From Chelatococcus asaccharovorans (GTDB lineage Bacteria; Pseudomonadota; Alphaproteobacteria; Rhizobiales; Beijerinckiaceae), in contig NZ_QJJK01000022.1 of NCBI RefSeq assembly GCF_003201475.1, forward strand, positions 1 to 64,000: DNA of 64,000 nucleotides. The letters run 5' to 3'. This document shows positions 51,776 to 59,600 of this stretch, piece after piece. The notes under the pieces were generated by a model. The model did not search any database. It had not been told where the DNA came from and saw only the letters and a list, made by a program, of their open reading frames with translations. Position numbers and translations under genes: made by a program. Every line of letters begins with the position of its first letter. Within the stretch, counting starts at the first letter, position 1.

Positions 51776-54463
51776 ATGGGCAACGGGCTGGAAACGAATA
51801 CGACGGTCACGTTCAGGATCACACCTGAAGGTGCCAGACATTCCGTGGTAGTCGCGACAGAGCGGATCACAGAGCGTGAGCAAGGGACAAGGCCGAAGCG
51901 CGGGCTTCCTCCCCCGCCCAAACAATATCTTCTGATTGGATTCGATGCCGAATACGTCCCGCCCGCACCGCCACACTCTGGCGACGACATGGGGCCAAGC
52001 GAACCACTAAACAATGACATCCTTTCGTACCAGTTTTCCGTAAGAAAGGCCGTCGAGGGGGAAGAGCCGGGCTCTCCTATCGCGGGGATCGTCCTTCCCG
52101 ACGACGGCGGGCGCGTTGCTCTCGCTCCGTTTCTTGCCTTTGCGATCGGAACCTGGCTCGAGAGGTTTCCCGGTGAGACCGCGCCTTCGACCATCTACCT
52201 CGTGGGGCATTTCACGAGGGAGAGCATTTCGGCCTTTGCGGATTTTAGGGATTTTCAGAGATGCCTCAGCATCATCCACAATACGTTTGTGACGGTGAAC
52301 CGGACTCTTGCTATCAAGCTCACCCCAATAGATGCGCGGCAGGTCTCCTTGACCATCAACCTCCGGGATGTCCGCCTTCTGGCACCGGAAGATCATTCAT
52401 CTCTTGATCAGATCGCCAATATCCTTGGCTTGCCAAGGCCGGAGACGACATACAGACGGCCCCTGTCATCGCATCCCAACCTGAAGGACCTGATCGCTCA
52501 GGATTGGCCTCGCTATCGAGCCTGGGCTACGCAGAATGCCGACATCTGTGTGGCTTATTCCGAAAGACTGCTAAGTCGGAATAGCACGCTGGCGGGTAAG
52601 TTCACCCTGCCCGTCACCCTGACTTCCATCGGTCAGCAAATGGTTCTTGATCGTTGGAAGACGGCGGGTTTCCAACCGCTTGAACCGCTTGGCAAGGAGG
52701 AAATCCAGGAGACCAGGTTCGACAGGAGATCGGCAAGGTTCGTCACCAAAAAGACGAACGTGTACATTGACCGGGTTCATTGGGAGGTCGACTTCGTCAC
52801 TGATTCCTATCATGGGGGGCGCAACGAACAGTTCATGTTTGGACCAGCGCCTGAAGGCGAATGGCGGGATTTCGATTTGGCCTCTGCCTACACCACTGCC
52901 ATGTCATTGATCTGCCTTCCCCAGTGGCAGGATCTCCAGCCGCTCTCCAATCTTGAAGACGTCGAGCCAACAGATCTCGCCTTTGCCTGCGTCGCGTTCG
53001 AATTTCCCGAGACTGTGCGGTTTCCAACCCTGCCGGTGAGAACCGGAAACGGGCTTATCTTCCCGCGCAAGGGGCGCTCCGTCTGCTCCGCCCCCGAAAT
53101 TGCCCTTGCGCGAGAGCTTCAGGCGGAGCTCACCCTGATCAAGGGGGTAACGGTCCCAGTGGATATGGAAAAGCCCCTGTTCAAGGGCTTCATCACCGAC
53201 TGCCTCGAACACCGAAATGCCTTTGAAAAGGGGTCGCTGGACAACCTCTTCTGGAAAGAGCTCGGCAACAGCACCTATGGCAAACTTGCACAGGGGCTGA
53301 GGGAGAAGCGCGTATACGATTCCCGTTCAAACAAGATGGAGTTCATCCCCGAGGCGAAGATCACGCAACCTTTTTATGCCTCCTTCATTACCTCCTACAC
53401 CCGGGCCGTGATCGGAGAGATTCTCAACCGCCTGCCCCAAGAGGTAACCGTCTTCAGCGTGACGACCGATGGGTTTCTATGCACAGCCTCCCTCGAGGAT
53501 ATGTCCATGGCGCTCTCAGGTCCCTTGGCCGGATCATTCACGCAAGCCAGGCGAGATCTGGTTGGGAATGATGATGCCCTTGAAGTCAAACATATTATCC
53601 GGCAGCCAATCGGATGGAGAACGCGGGGCTCAGCCACCTTGAAACCCGGACACGAGCCAGAAGATATTGTACTCCAGAAGGGTGGCATCAAAGTGCCTGA
53701 GCGGTATGGCAAGCTCGAGCAGAACCTTTACATGGTCGATCTGTTTCTGAACAGGACAGCAGATCAAACGATAACGCAAAGCACGAACATTACCATCCGT
53801 CAGATGATCGCCGAAAACGTTGATTTTGGCAGGGAGGACAGTGAGAGACGTCTCGCCATGGAGTTCGACTGGAAACGCGTTCCCACCAACCATCGTGACG
53901 AGACTATCGAGTTCGAAGGGACACCTTTCAATCATCTTGCATTTGATTCCATACCACTTCAATCCAAGGACCAGTTTGAAGAACTTAGGTCTCTCTGGGC
54001 AGCATATACCAAGAATGATCCCAAAATACTGAAGACGGAAGCCGATTACTCCCGGTTTATGGACTACGTGGATGCGAAGCGTAACAACGGCCGCTATGCC
54101 TTCACAGAGGATGGGGATCTCAAAAGAATCAAGCTCGAACTATGCGCGGCCTTTGTCCGGCGGGACGGCAGTTTCGCGGAAATCAGAACGAGATCCACAT
54201 ATACGCACAAGGAATTTGCCAGAATCCTCACTAATTTTGGAATTCCCTGCAAAGATAGCGATGTTGAAAATGCAGCCAGGAACAAGAAGAAAGGAAGGCT
54301 GATGGCTTATGGTCAATCCGGAGATTCAGAACGTGTCAAAGAGGTATTGATCAAGCTGAAAAACGAATGTTTTCCGGATCTGGATATTGCTTTATTTCTC
54401 AAGGGGGATATTGGCAATATTTCTCACAACGAAAATACGGTTTCTGATAATGGGATGGTCTGA
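51776..54463 (+). CDS. Family-B DNA polymerase of the plasmid/organellar type
   Basis: 895-residue polymerase. An N-terminal 3'-5' exonuclease-like domain has Exo I as FDAEY (Asp57, Glu59). The positions expected for Exo II (VGHFTRESISAF, about 143-154) and Exo III (WATQNADI, about 250-257) look altered. The YxGG hinge is SYHGGRNE (345-348). The polymerase motifs are A DFDLASAY (Asp367), B KELGNSTYG (Lys494, Asn498, Tyr501), and C VTTDGF (Asp565, with the usual first Asp replaced by Thr). A roughly 300-residue C-terminal extension follows. The type is that of protein-primed or primer-independent polymerases of linear plasmids, pipolins and mitochondria rather than PolII. GGAG precedes the ATG. 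It probably copies the mobile element that carries it. Confidence 0.88.
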   Translation: MGNGLETNTTVTFRITPEGARHSVVVATERITEREQGTRPKRGLPPPPKQYLLIGFDAEYVPPAPPHSGDDMGPSEPLNNDILSYQFSVRKAVEGEEPGSPIAGIVLPDDGGRVALAPFLAFAIGTWLERFPGETAPSTIYLVGHFTRESISAFADFRDFQRCLSIIHNTFVTVNRTLAIKLTPIDARQVSLTINLRDVRLLAPEDHSSLDQIANILGLPRPETTYRRPLSSHPNLKDLIAQDWPRYRAWATQNADICVAYSERLLSRNSTLAGKFTLPVTLTSIGQQMVLDRWKTAGFQPLEPLGKEEIQETRFDRRSARFVTKKTNVYIDRVHWEVDFVTDSYHGGRNEQFMFGPAPEGEWRDFDLASAYTTAMSLICLPQWQDLQPLSNLEDVEPTDLAFACVAFEFPETVRFPTLPVRTGNGLIFPRKGRSVCSAPEIALARELQAELTLIKGVTVPVDMEKPLFKGFITDCLEHRNAFEKGSLDNLFWKELGNSTYGKLAQGLREKRVYDSRSNKMEFIPEAKITQPFYASFITSYTRAVIGEILNRLPQEVTVFSVTTDGFLCTASLEDMSMALSGPLAGSFTQARRDLVGNDDALEVKHIIRQPIGWRTRGSATLKPGHEPEDIVLQKGGIKVPERYGKLEQNLYMVDLFLNRTADQTITQSTNITIRQMIAENVDFGREDSERRLAMEFDWKRVPTNHRDETIEFEGTPFNHLAFDSIPLQSKDQFEELRSLWAAYTKNDPKILKTEADYSRFMDYVDAKRNNGRYAFTEDGDLKRIKLELCAAFVRRDGSFAEIRTRSTYTHKEFARILTNFGIPCKDSDVENAARNKKKGRLMAYGQSGDSERVKEVLIKLKNECFPDLDIALFLKGDIGNISHNENTVSDNGMV

Positions 54464-54610
54464 TAGAGTCTGGTATCTTTTTTGCACCCCCATCATAATC
54501 GATAATTGACCTTGCAATGCACATCAGAAAGGGGAGCGATCAGAACGAAGAAAAAAGTATCTAGTAAGACTAGTTAGGATCACATGTATAGCATAACAAT
54601 ATACGCCCCC

Positions 54611-54661
54611 CTCCCGTACAATATATTGCCAAAGACACCCATACGGCTATTGTACGGGTAG
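54611..54661 (+). repeat. 50-base hairpin repeat, copy 2
   Basis: Starts with the same 34 bases as copy 1 (one mismatch) and carries a perfect ten-base-pair stem, CCCGTACAAT (54613-54622) with ATTGTACGGG (54649-54658). It lies about 150 bases beyond the polymerase stop and is in direct orientation to copy 1, 4951 bases away. The remaining sequence between 54,464 and 54,863 shows no gene. Confidence 0.85.
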
Positions 54662-54863
54662 TGTGTCTATGAATACGTTCTTCACCTCGTCAGCCTCAAC
54701 CTTATGCCCAACTGGCAGGGGTGCCCACTCTCTCGCAGACTTTTAGCACAAGGGGTTTCGCCACTCCCAAGCTGAAGATCCGGCGGCTCTCTGAGCCACT
54801 TTTATGGAATGGCCCGCCCCTCACCGTCCTGCCTTATCCTGGGGAGGCAAACGAGGGAGAGCG

Positions 54864-55916
54864 ATGATGACGAAGCCTACCGTTGCGGTTCTGGGTATCG
54901 ATCTGGGCAAGAACAGTTGCAGTGTCGCCGGTCTCGATGACACGGGTCGTGTCGTTCTGCGACGTCGTCTGAGCCGGGAAGGCGTTGTTCGGCTCACGGC
55001 CAGCATGCCGACCTGCGTCATGGCGATGGAAGCGTGCTGCGGCGCTCATCATCTTGGGCGCGTGTTGCGCGAGCAGGGGCACGAGATCAGGTTGATGTCG
55101 CCGGAATATATCCAGCCCTACGTCAAGGCACAGAAGAACGACGAGCGGGATGCCGAAGCGATCGCCGAAGCCGCAACCCGTCCGACGATGCGTTTTGTAG
55201 AGCTGAAGAGCGAGGCCCAGCTCGAGATGCAGATCCTGCATCGGGCACGGACACGTCTGGTGACGGAGAGGACGGCGTTGATCAATCAATTACGCGCGTT
55301 GTTGCTGGAGCGCGGCATCATCGTCGCCAAGGGGCGCTCTCGCCTGGAGCAGCATCTTGCCTCAATGCTGGACGAGGGGGCGCCGGCGCCGATGGCCCTG
55401 AGTCCGCGCACCCTGCTGCTGATCGAGGACATGCGCCTGGAATGGCGCGACCTCGATCGTCGCATTGCCGCGCTCTCGGCAGAGTTCCAGGTGCGGGCAC
55501 GTGAAGATCAGCTGGCAAGCCGACTTGCGACGATTCCCGGCTTCGGAGCGCTCAACGCCACGGCCCTCGTCGCGGCGATCGGCTCTGCCGAGACGTTCCA
55601 TCGCGGCAGAGACCTCGCGGCCTGGCTCGGTCTCGTGCCGCGACAGGTGACGACTGGCGGCAAGCCCCGCCTTCTCGGCATCACCAAGCGGGGGAATGTC
55701 TATCTTCGTACCTTGCTGATCCACGGCGCGCGAGCTGCCTTGCCGTCGCTTGTAGATAGCCCCACCACGATGGGAGAGTGGCTACGCGGGCTGTCAGCAC
55801 GGGCGCATAAAAACAAGGTCATCGTCGCCCTGGCCGGCAAGCTGGCACGGATCGCCTGGGCGGTTCTGCGGTCGGGGCAAGGCTACCGGAAGGGCGACAT
55901 GCCCGTAATAGCCTAA
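54864..55916 (+). CDS. IS110-family (IS1111-like) transposase, intact
   Basis: 350-residue transposase. The N-terminal DEDD domain (VLGIDLGKNSCSVAGLDDTG, MAMEACCGAHHLGRVLREQG, KNDERDAEAIAEAATRPTMR) and the C-terminal Transposase_20 domain (LATIPGFGALNATALVAAIG, AAWLGLVPRQVTTGGKPRLL, KRGNVYLRTLLIHGARA) are complete. The ATG at 54864 follows GAGGGAGAG. It lies 200 bases right of hairpin copy 2. IS110 elements integrate without inverted terminal repeats, and IS1111 members often choose hairpin or att-like targets, so the position next to the hairpin may not be random. Element ends not determined. Confidence 0.92.
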   Translation: MMTKPTVAVLGIDLGKNSCSVAGLDDTGRVVLRRRLSREGVVRLTASMPTCVMAMEACCGAHHLGRVLREQGHEIRLMSPEYIQPYVKAQKNDERDAEAIAEAATRPTMRFVELKSEAQLEMQILHRARTRLVTERTALINQLRALLLERGIIVAKGRSRLEQHLASMLDEGAPAPMALSPRTLLLIEDMRLEWRDLDRRIAALSAEFQVRAREDQLASRLATIPGFGALNATALVAAIGSAETFHRGRDLAAWLGLVPRQVTTGGKPRLLGITKRGNVYLRTLLIHGARAALPSLVDSPTTMGEWLRGLSARAHKNKVIVALAGKLARIAWAVLRSGQGYRKGDMPVIA

Positions 55917-56452
55917 TGTGATCGACCGGCCGCGCAACGCCCCCGCGCCCCGGTCAAGCATGTCTGCTGGTGGTGGATGCGAGATGGCCTGACGGTTGAT
56001 CCGGCGCTTTGAAATCCTGGTTCAAAAAATGGCGCATCAACGCCGGGACTTTTATGAGGACCAGAGCGCGCGGAACTCCATCTTGGCCGAGGCCCGACCT
56101 CGAGACCGGATACGTTGGCGCAGACCGGTCAGATTGCCTAGCAAAAACCGCTTGCCGACGGGGCGGGCCATACGTTTTTGAACGATGCGAGGACATGAAA
56201 AACCACACAATTGAGGCCACGGATTGGTAATGCTATCAAGCGGGAGGGCCTACCGGAACTCGTTAGGTTTTTTGACGTTAAAAAGGGCTTGCTGGCTCTG
56301 GCTGCAAAACATTTGAAGAATAACAAGCGCGATGATTCGAAAGTTGGCTAACACGGGCAATGCGAAGCACGGGAACGGGTAAGCTCAAGGCGGCCTTGGC
56401 CGCGGTAGTTCCCCAAATCGTAGCGCAATAGGCAGCGACCTGAGCGAGACGA
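55917..56452. other. Spacer, probably the 3' end of the IS110 element plus unassigned sequence
   Basis: About 530 bases. The first part is probably the non-coding right end of the IS. A minus-strand frame near 56,278-56,514 overlaps the end of the GIY-YIG gene in another frame and has no clear family; I do not call it. Confidence 0.4.
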
Positions 56453-57055
56453 TCATGCATCGGACGAAGCGTCTGCGCACCACAAAGGTCGCAAGGCTCG
56501 CTCCAGGTGAGCATTAACTACGATTTGATCAGCTTCTTCCACCCGACCGCACCTGATAGCATCCACGCACAGGATCCCATGAACGCCCTGTGCCCAGGTA
56601 TCGAGATGCAGAGCTTCCCTCTGCGCATGTGAATGGGTCAGATGCTCGAACAACCGCTCCTCAAGGTTGGCTGTGTGGCCAACATACAAGGTGCTTCCTT
56701 CGACAGGCAATGGCGCGAGCTGCGGATAGCGATAGCCAGGATGGCGATGGCTCACATAATGATCGAGGATGTGGGCCAGCGACGCGCGCCTGACCGAAAT
56801 CCAGAATACGCCCGGTCCGGCCCCAAAGATACGAGAGAGTCGATCCTTGATCTGCCAATCTGCAACACCGACCGTGGCGAAGCCAATGGACCAGGCCCGA
56901 TGGTCAAGGTTCCTCCATGCCCCAAGGATCGGCAGGATGGTTGAATCAACGGTTCCTGTGTTCAAATTCGTTCCTGATTGTCCTTCGATGATGACTTCTT
57001 GCTGATCACGAATTGCCCAGCCGGGTCGCCAGGTCAAAGGCCGTAATGGGCACAC
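56453..57055 (-). CDS. GIY-YIG nuclease-domain protein
   Basis: 200-residue protein whose C-terminal half has a GIY-YIG-like core: STLYVGHTANLEERLFEHLT (Tyr and the catalytic Arg region), preceded by YPQLAPLPVEG. The N-terminal half (ILGAWRNLDHRAWSIGFATV) is of unknown type. Related single-domain proteins are common near mobile DNA. The start overlaps the preceding gene by 22 bases and is not certain. Last gene of a four-gene minus-strand set starting at 58.4 kb. Confidence 0.68.
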   Translation of the reverse strand: MCPLRPLTWRPGWAIRDQQEVIIEGQSGTNLNTGTVDSTILPILGAWRNLDHRAWSIGFATVGVADWQIKDRLSRIFGAGPGVFWISVRRASLAHILDHYVSHRHPGYRYPQLAPLPVEGSTLYVGHTANLEERLFEHLTHSHAQREALHLDTWAQGVHGILCVDAIRCGRVEEADQIVVNAHLERALRPLWCADASSDA

Positions 57056-57366
57056 AGACGTTCGACCTCAGCCTGCCTGCCCTGCCGTACCATGGCACGC
57101 GTCCAATCGAGCGTTGCCAGGCGGTCCGTGGTTCCTGTGACAGTGTAGGGGGAAAACCCGAGTTCCGTCCGGCGAGCATCGACGCGTGCGATAGAGTCGG
57201 CGCTCATCGGATTGATGCCTCGTCTCCGCAGTGCAGCATCCACAGTGTCGTCGTAAATCTCGTCATACTCTTCAGGAAACAGCCGGGCATGGAAGGCCCG
57301 AACTTGCCTCTCCAGAGTTTCGTCTGCGCATCCTCTCGCTGACTGGGCGACAGCCCCGCCCGCCAT
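57034..57366 (-). CDS. Hypothetical protein
   Basis: 110 residues with a helical, acidic middle: ETLERQVRAFHARLFPEEYD, then EIYDDTVDAALRRRGINPMS, and DWTRAMVRQGRQAEVERLCA. The ATG at 57366 is chosen because it follows the previous gene by 32 bases; an earlier start would overlap that gene. Not recognised. Confidence 0.5.
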   Translation of the reverse strand: MAGGAVAQSARGCADETLERQVRAFHARLFPEEYDEIYDDTVDAALRRRGINPMSADSIARVDARRTELGFSPYTVTGTTDRLATLDWTRAMVRQGRQAEVERLCAHYGL

Positions 57367-57398
57367 TCCCCGACCTGCGTGACGCTGCCTTGACACCT

Positions 57399-58010
57399 TT
57401 ACCGCCGACACCGGACCCAATCCTGACCGCCTTTGACGGATCTGTAGCAAAGCCCGCGCTTCTTGAGCTCATCAGCCGCCTTCGCGCGGCGACCGCAAGC
57501 CTTGTCGGTCGCAGGGTCATCGCCAGAGCCTCCTCGGCACGCATCGTTCTGATCCGCCCAATAGTCGATCAGGGCCTTGTTTGCCATTCCCCGCAAGGGC
57601 GGCGCCGCGGGCGCCTTCTGCATAGTGGTCGCAAGGGGGATACACCACTGATAGTCCTCGCCCTCGAGGCTGAACCGCTCCCGCGTCGGGACATCGAGGA
57701 TGAAGGACTGCGTGAAGGTCTCATCAATCTCCCGGCACGTGGTCTCGACGTGATAGCGATGCGGGGGCCGGACCATTTTTATCATGGCGACCACACAGGC
57801 AGTCTCTGGTCCTTGAAACTGTTTTCCACCCTTGTCGACTTCATAGGGCGCAAAGTCGAGCTCGCCCCGTCTGAATTCCGCGCATCGTTGTGGTGTCTCA
57901 GTGTAGACCCCATCGCGCAGCGGTACCCGGTAATCGGCAATGACGGGATGGACAAACACCGTGAAAACGATCAAGGGCAGCGCAGCCCCGGCAACCCATC
58001 GGATCCCCAT
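57399..58010 (-). CDS. Secreted protein of unknown function
   Basis: 203 residues with a signal peptide (WVAGAALPLIVFTVFVHPVI, then AD). Conserved cysteines occur (QRCAEFRRGE, ETACVVAM, TTCREID). The C-terminal segment IDYWADQNDACRGGSGDD, then KACGRRAKAADELKKRGLCY, is a small Cys-containing module I have seen in many rhizobial periplasmic proteins. The ATG at 58010 starts just before the signal peptide, ten bases after the zinc-ribbon gene. Confidence 0.68.
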   Translation of the reverse strand: MGIRWVAGAALPLIVFTVFVHPVIADYRVPLRDGVYTETPQRCAEFRRGELDFAPYEVDKGGKQFQGPETACVVAMIKMVRPPHRYHVETTCREIDETFTQSFILDVPTRERFSLEGEDYQWCIPLATTMQKAPAAPPLRGMANKALIDYWADQNDACRGGSGDDPATDKACGRRAKAADELKKRGLCYRSVKGGQDWVRCRR

Positions 58011-58020
58011 GGCGGCGGTC

Positions 58021-58368
58021 TCAAAAATAGTAGCGTTTGTTACGGAACACATACAGCAGGAGATAGACCGGCAGCCATAACCCACCGGTCAAGATCGACA
58101 GGATGATGTGCAACCAGTGCGGGAACCGCTTGATGGGACCGGCGTAACCGGCGACGGCTGAGGCCGCCGCCGAGGCCCCGCCTCCCCCCGCATTCATGAA
58201 GACCTGCGAGGTGCCCTGCTGCTGCCTCTTCAACATCTCGAGTTCGCGCATCTGGGGGTCAAGAATCTCCCCGCAGTGCCTGCACTTTTTAGATTTCGCA
58301 TTGATCGTTTCCGCGCAGTACGGACAAGCGATCATTGCGGCTGGTGTTTCGTCCAAATGGTCCCCCAT
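58021..58368 (-). CDS. Zinc-ribbon membrane protein
   Basis: 115 residues. An N-terminal zinc ribbon has CPYCAETINAKSKKCRHCGE (two CxxC pairs), then a Gly/Ala-rich linker, then one or two membrane helices near the C-terminus (WLHIILSILTGGLWLPVYLL). This layout occurs in small phage- and plasmid-encoded membrane proteins. First gene of the minus-strand set, divergent from the XRE regulator. Confidence 0.75.
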   Translation of the reverse strand: MGDHLDETPAAMIACPYCAETINAKSKKCRHCGEILDPQMRELEMLKRQQQGTSQVFMNAGGGGASAAASAVAGYAGPIKRFPHWLHIILSILTGGLWLPVYLLLYVFRNKRYYF

Positions 58369-58511
58369 AGTCGGCGAGGGCTTAGCGGCTATCCGCAAAC
58401 CCGTCCCATTATCTAGCTTTTTGCAATTTATGATATAATCAGACGACTTTCAACCAAAAACTCGTACCAAAAGATATTAACGCCGAGACATTCTCATCTC
58501 ATTGGAGGAGA

Positions 58512-58868
58512 ATGACGCCGCATCAGAAAGCGCTCAAATCGGCTTTGGAGTTTCGGGTTCGGTTGAAGGCCGCTCGAAAGAATGTGGGTCTCACGCAAGA
58601 AGAGCTCGTGGCCATAGCCGAATGCTCAGCAGTCACCTTGAGCAAGCTTGAAACGGGCGTTAACAGGCCGACCTACGAGATCCTCGTATCCTTAGCTTAT
58701 GCTCTTGACGTCTCGCCAAACGCATTGATCGGGTGGGACAGTGACCCGCCATCCCAGACTGAAGCAGCAAAAAAAGAACAGCTGACTCGTCTTATGTTGC
58801 TAGCCGAGCACCTGTCCGATGAGTGGATCGAGCAGCTTGTCTCCATTGCCGAGAAGGCCTCTCGCTAG
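58512..58868 (+). CDS. XRE-family transcriptional regulator
   Basis: 118 residues. A Cro/CI-type HTH sits at about residues 15-70: VRLKAARKNVGLTQEELVAI, AECSAVTLSKLETGVNRPTY, EILVSLAYALDVSPNALIGW. A short C-terminal helix pair (LTRLMLLAEHLSDEWIEQLV) is for dimerisation or ligand binding. GGAGGA precedes the ATG. Likely controls the divergent four-gene set. Confidence 0.87.
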   Translation: MTPHQKALKSALEFRVRLKAARKNVGLTQEELVAIAECSAVTLSKLETGVNRPTYEILVSLAYALDVSPNALIGWDSDPPSQTEAAKKEQLTRLMLLAEHLSDEWIEQLVSIAEKASR

Positions 58869-59159
58869 TTCGCTCTTACGCTGCAATACCGAGCTTCAAA
58901 GTGTAGTTCGTCCCAAACCTTGAACTCGGCGCTTCGTTTGCGGGCCTTAAAAAATTATGCTTGGTTCTATGGGTTCACGCTCCCCCGTGAGCAGCCTCCC
59001 GATTTGCCGCTTCCCCGGCCGCCGCAAGGCAAAAATCGGGAGGCATTTTTCGAGCCTGCACATCAGGTCGGGTTTCCGTCAGCGAGACAGCGAACTTGGA
59101 CACTCGGAACTTCTTCGGTATGACGCCGCTACGGAAAGCGCTTGCGGCGGGGAGATTGC

Positions 59160-59409
59160 ATGGACCGGACAACCATTCGCGAACAACTCGCATTGGCTGA
59201 GCGCCATATCCGCGACGGCGAACACCGTCTGGCACGGTTGCATGAGTCAGTCTGCGCTTCGCAGCTCGCGCAGCACAGATGCTAACAGCCTTCGGGCACA
59301 GCTCGACCATGAAGAGCGCCAACAAGGCATGCGGACGATGGATCGCGGTCGGCTGATCGCCATGCTGGCTTGGTTCGAGAAGTCGGCGCTTGAACGGAAA
59401 GCACGATAA
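59160..59409 (+). pseudogene. Small helical protein gene with a frameshift
   Basis: ATG with GGGGAG upstream: MDRTTIREQLALAERHIRDG, then EHRLARLHESVCA, then the frame stops. The next frame carries on with STDANSLRAQLDHEERQQGM and RTMDRGRLIAML. One base lost near 59,260 would restore an about 83-residue protein related to the small protein at 51.3 kb. Confidence 0.6.
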
Positions 59410-59579
59410 TGGCACCAGAAACCAGGACGTAGTCCGGCCCGATTTTGAAGAAAGTCGCACTCACCCGGTCGCGGCAGATCAATACCCGGTGATTCGAGGC
59501 AGGATTTCCATTGGCCGATTTCTGTATGTCTCGTTCTGCGACTAATGTGACGGTTTTTATCTTGCACTGTGATATATAC

Positions 59580-59598
59580 GTTATCCAAGAAGGATAAC
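59580..59598. promoter_or_regulatory. Inverted repeat masking the ribosome-binding site of the PARG-like gene
   Basis: GTTATCC-aagaa-GGATAAC, perfect seven-base arms, ends two bases before the ATG at 59601 and contains the AAGGA Shine-Dalgarno. It could act as an RNA hairpin that hides the site or as an operator. A -10-like TATATA lies just upstream. Confidence 0.6.
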
Positions 59599-59600
59599 AT

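Noticed and set aside
54776-56006. GATCCGGCG repeated on both sides of the IS110 gene as target duplication
   Set aside because: Nine bases, GC-rich, and IS110 elements usually make no such duplication; could be chance.
56278-56514. 78-codon minus-strand frame after the GIY-YIG gene
   Set aside because: Overlaps that gene in another frame without a recognised family; evidence too thin.
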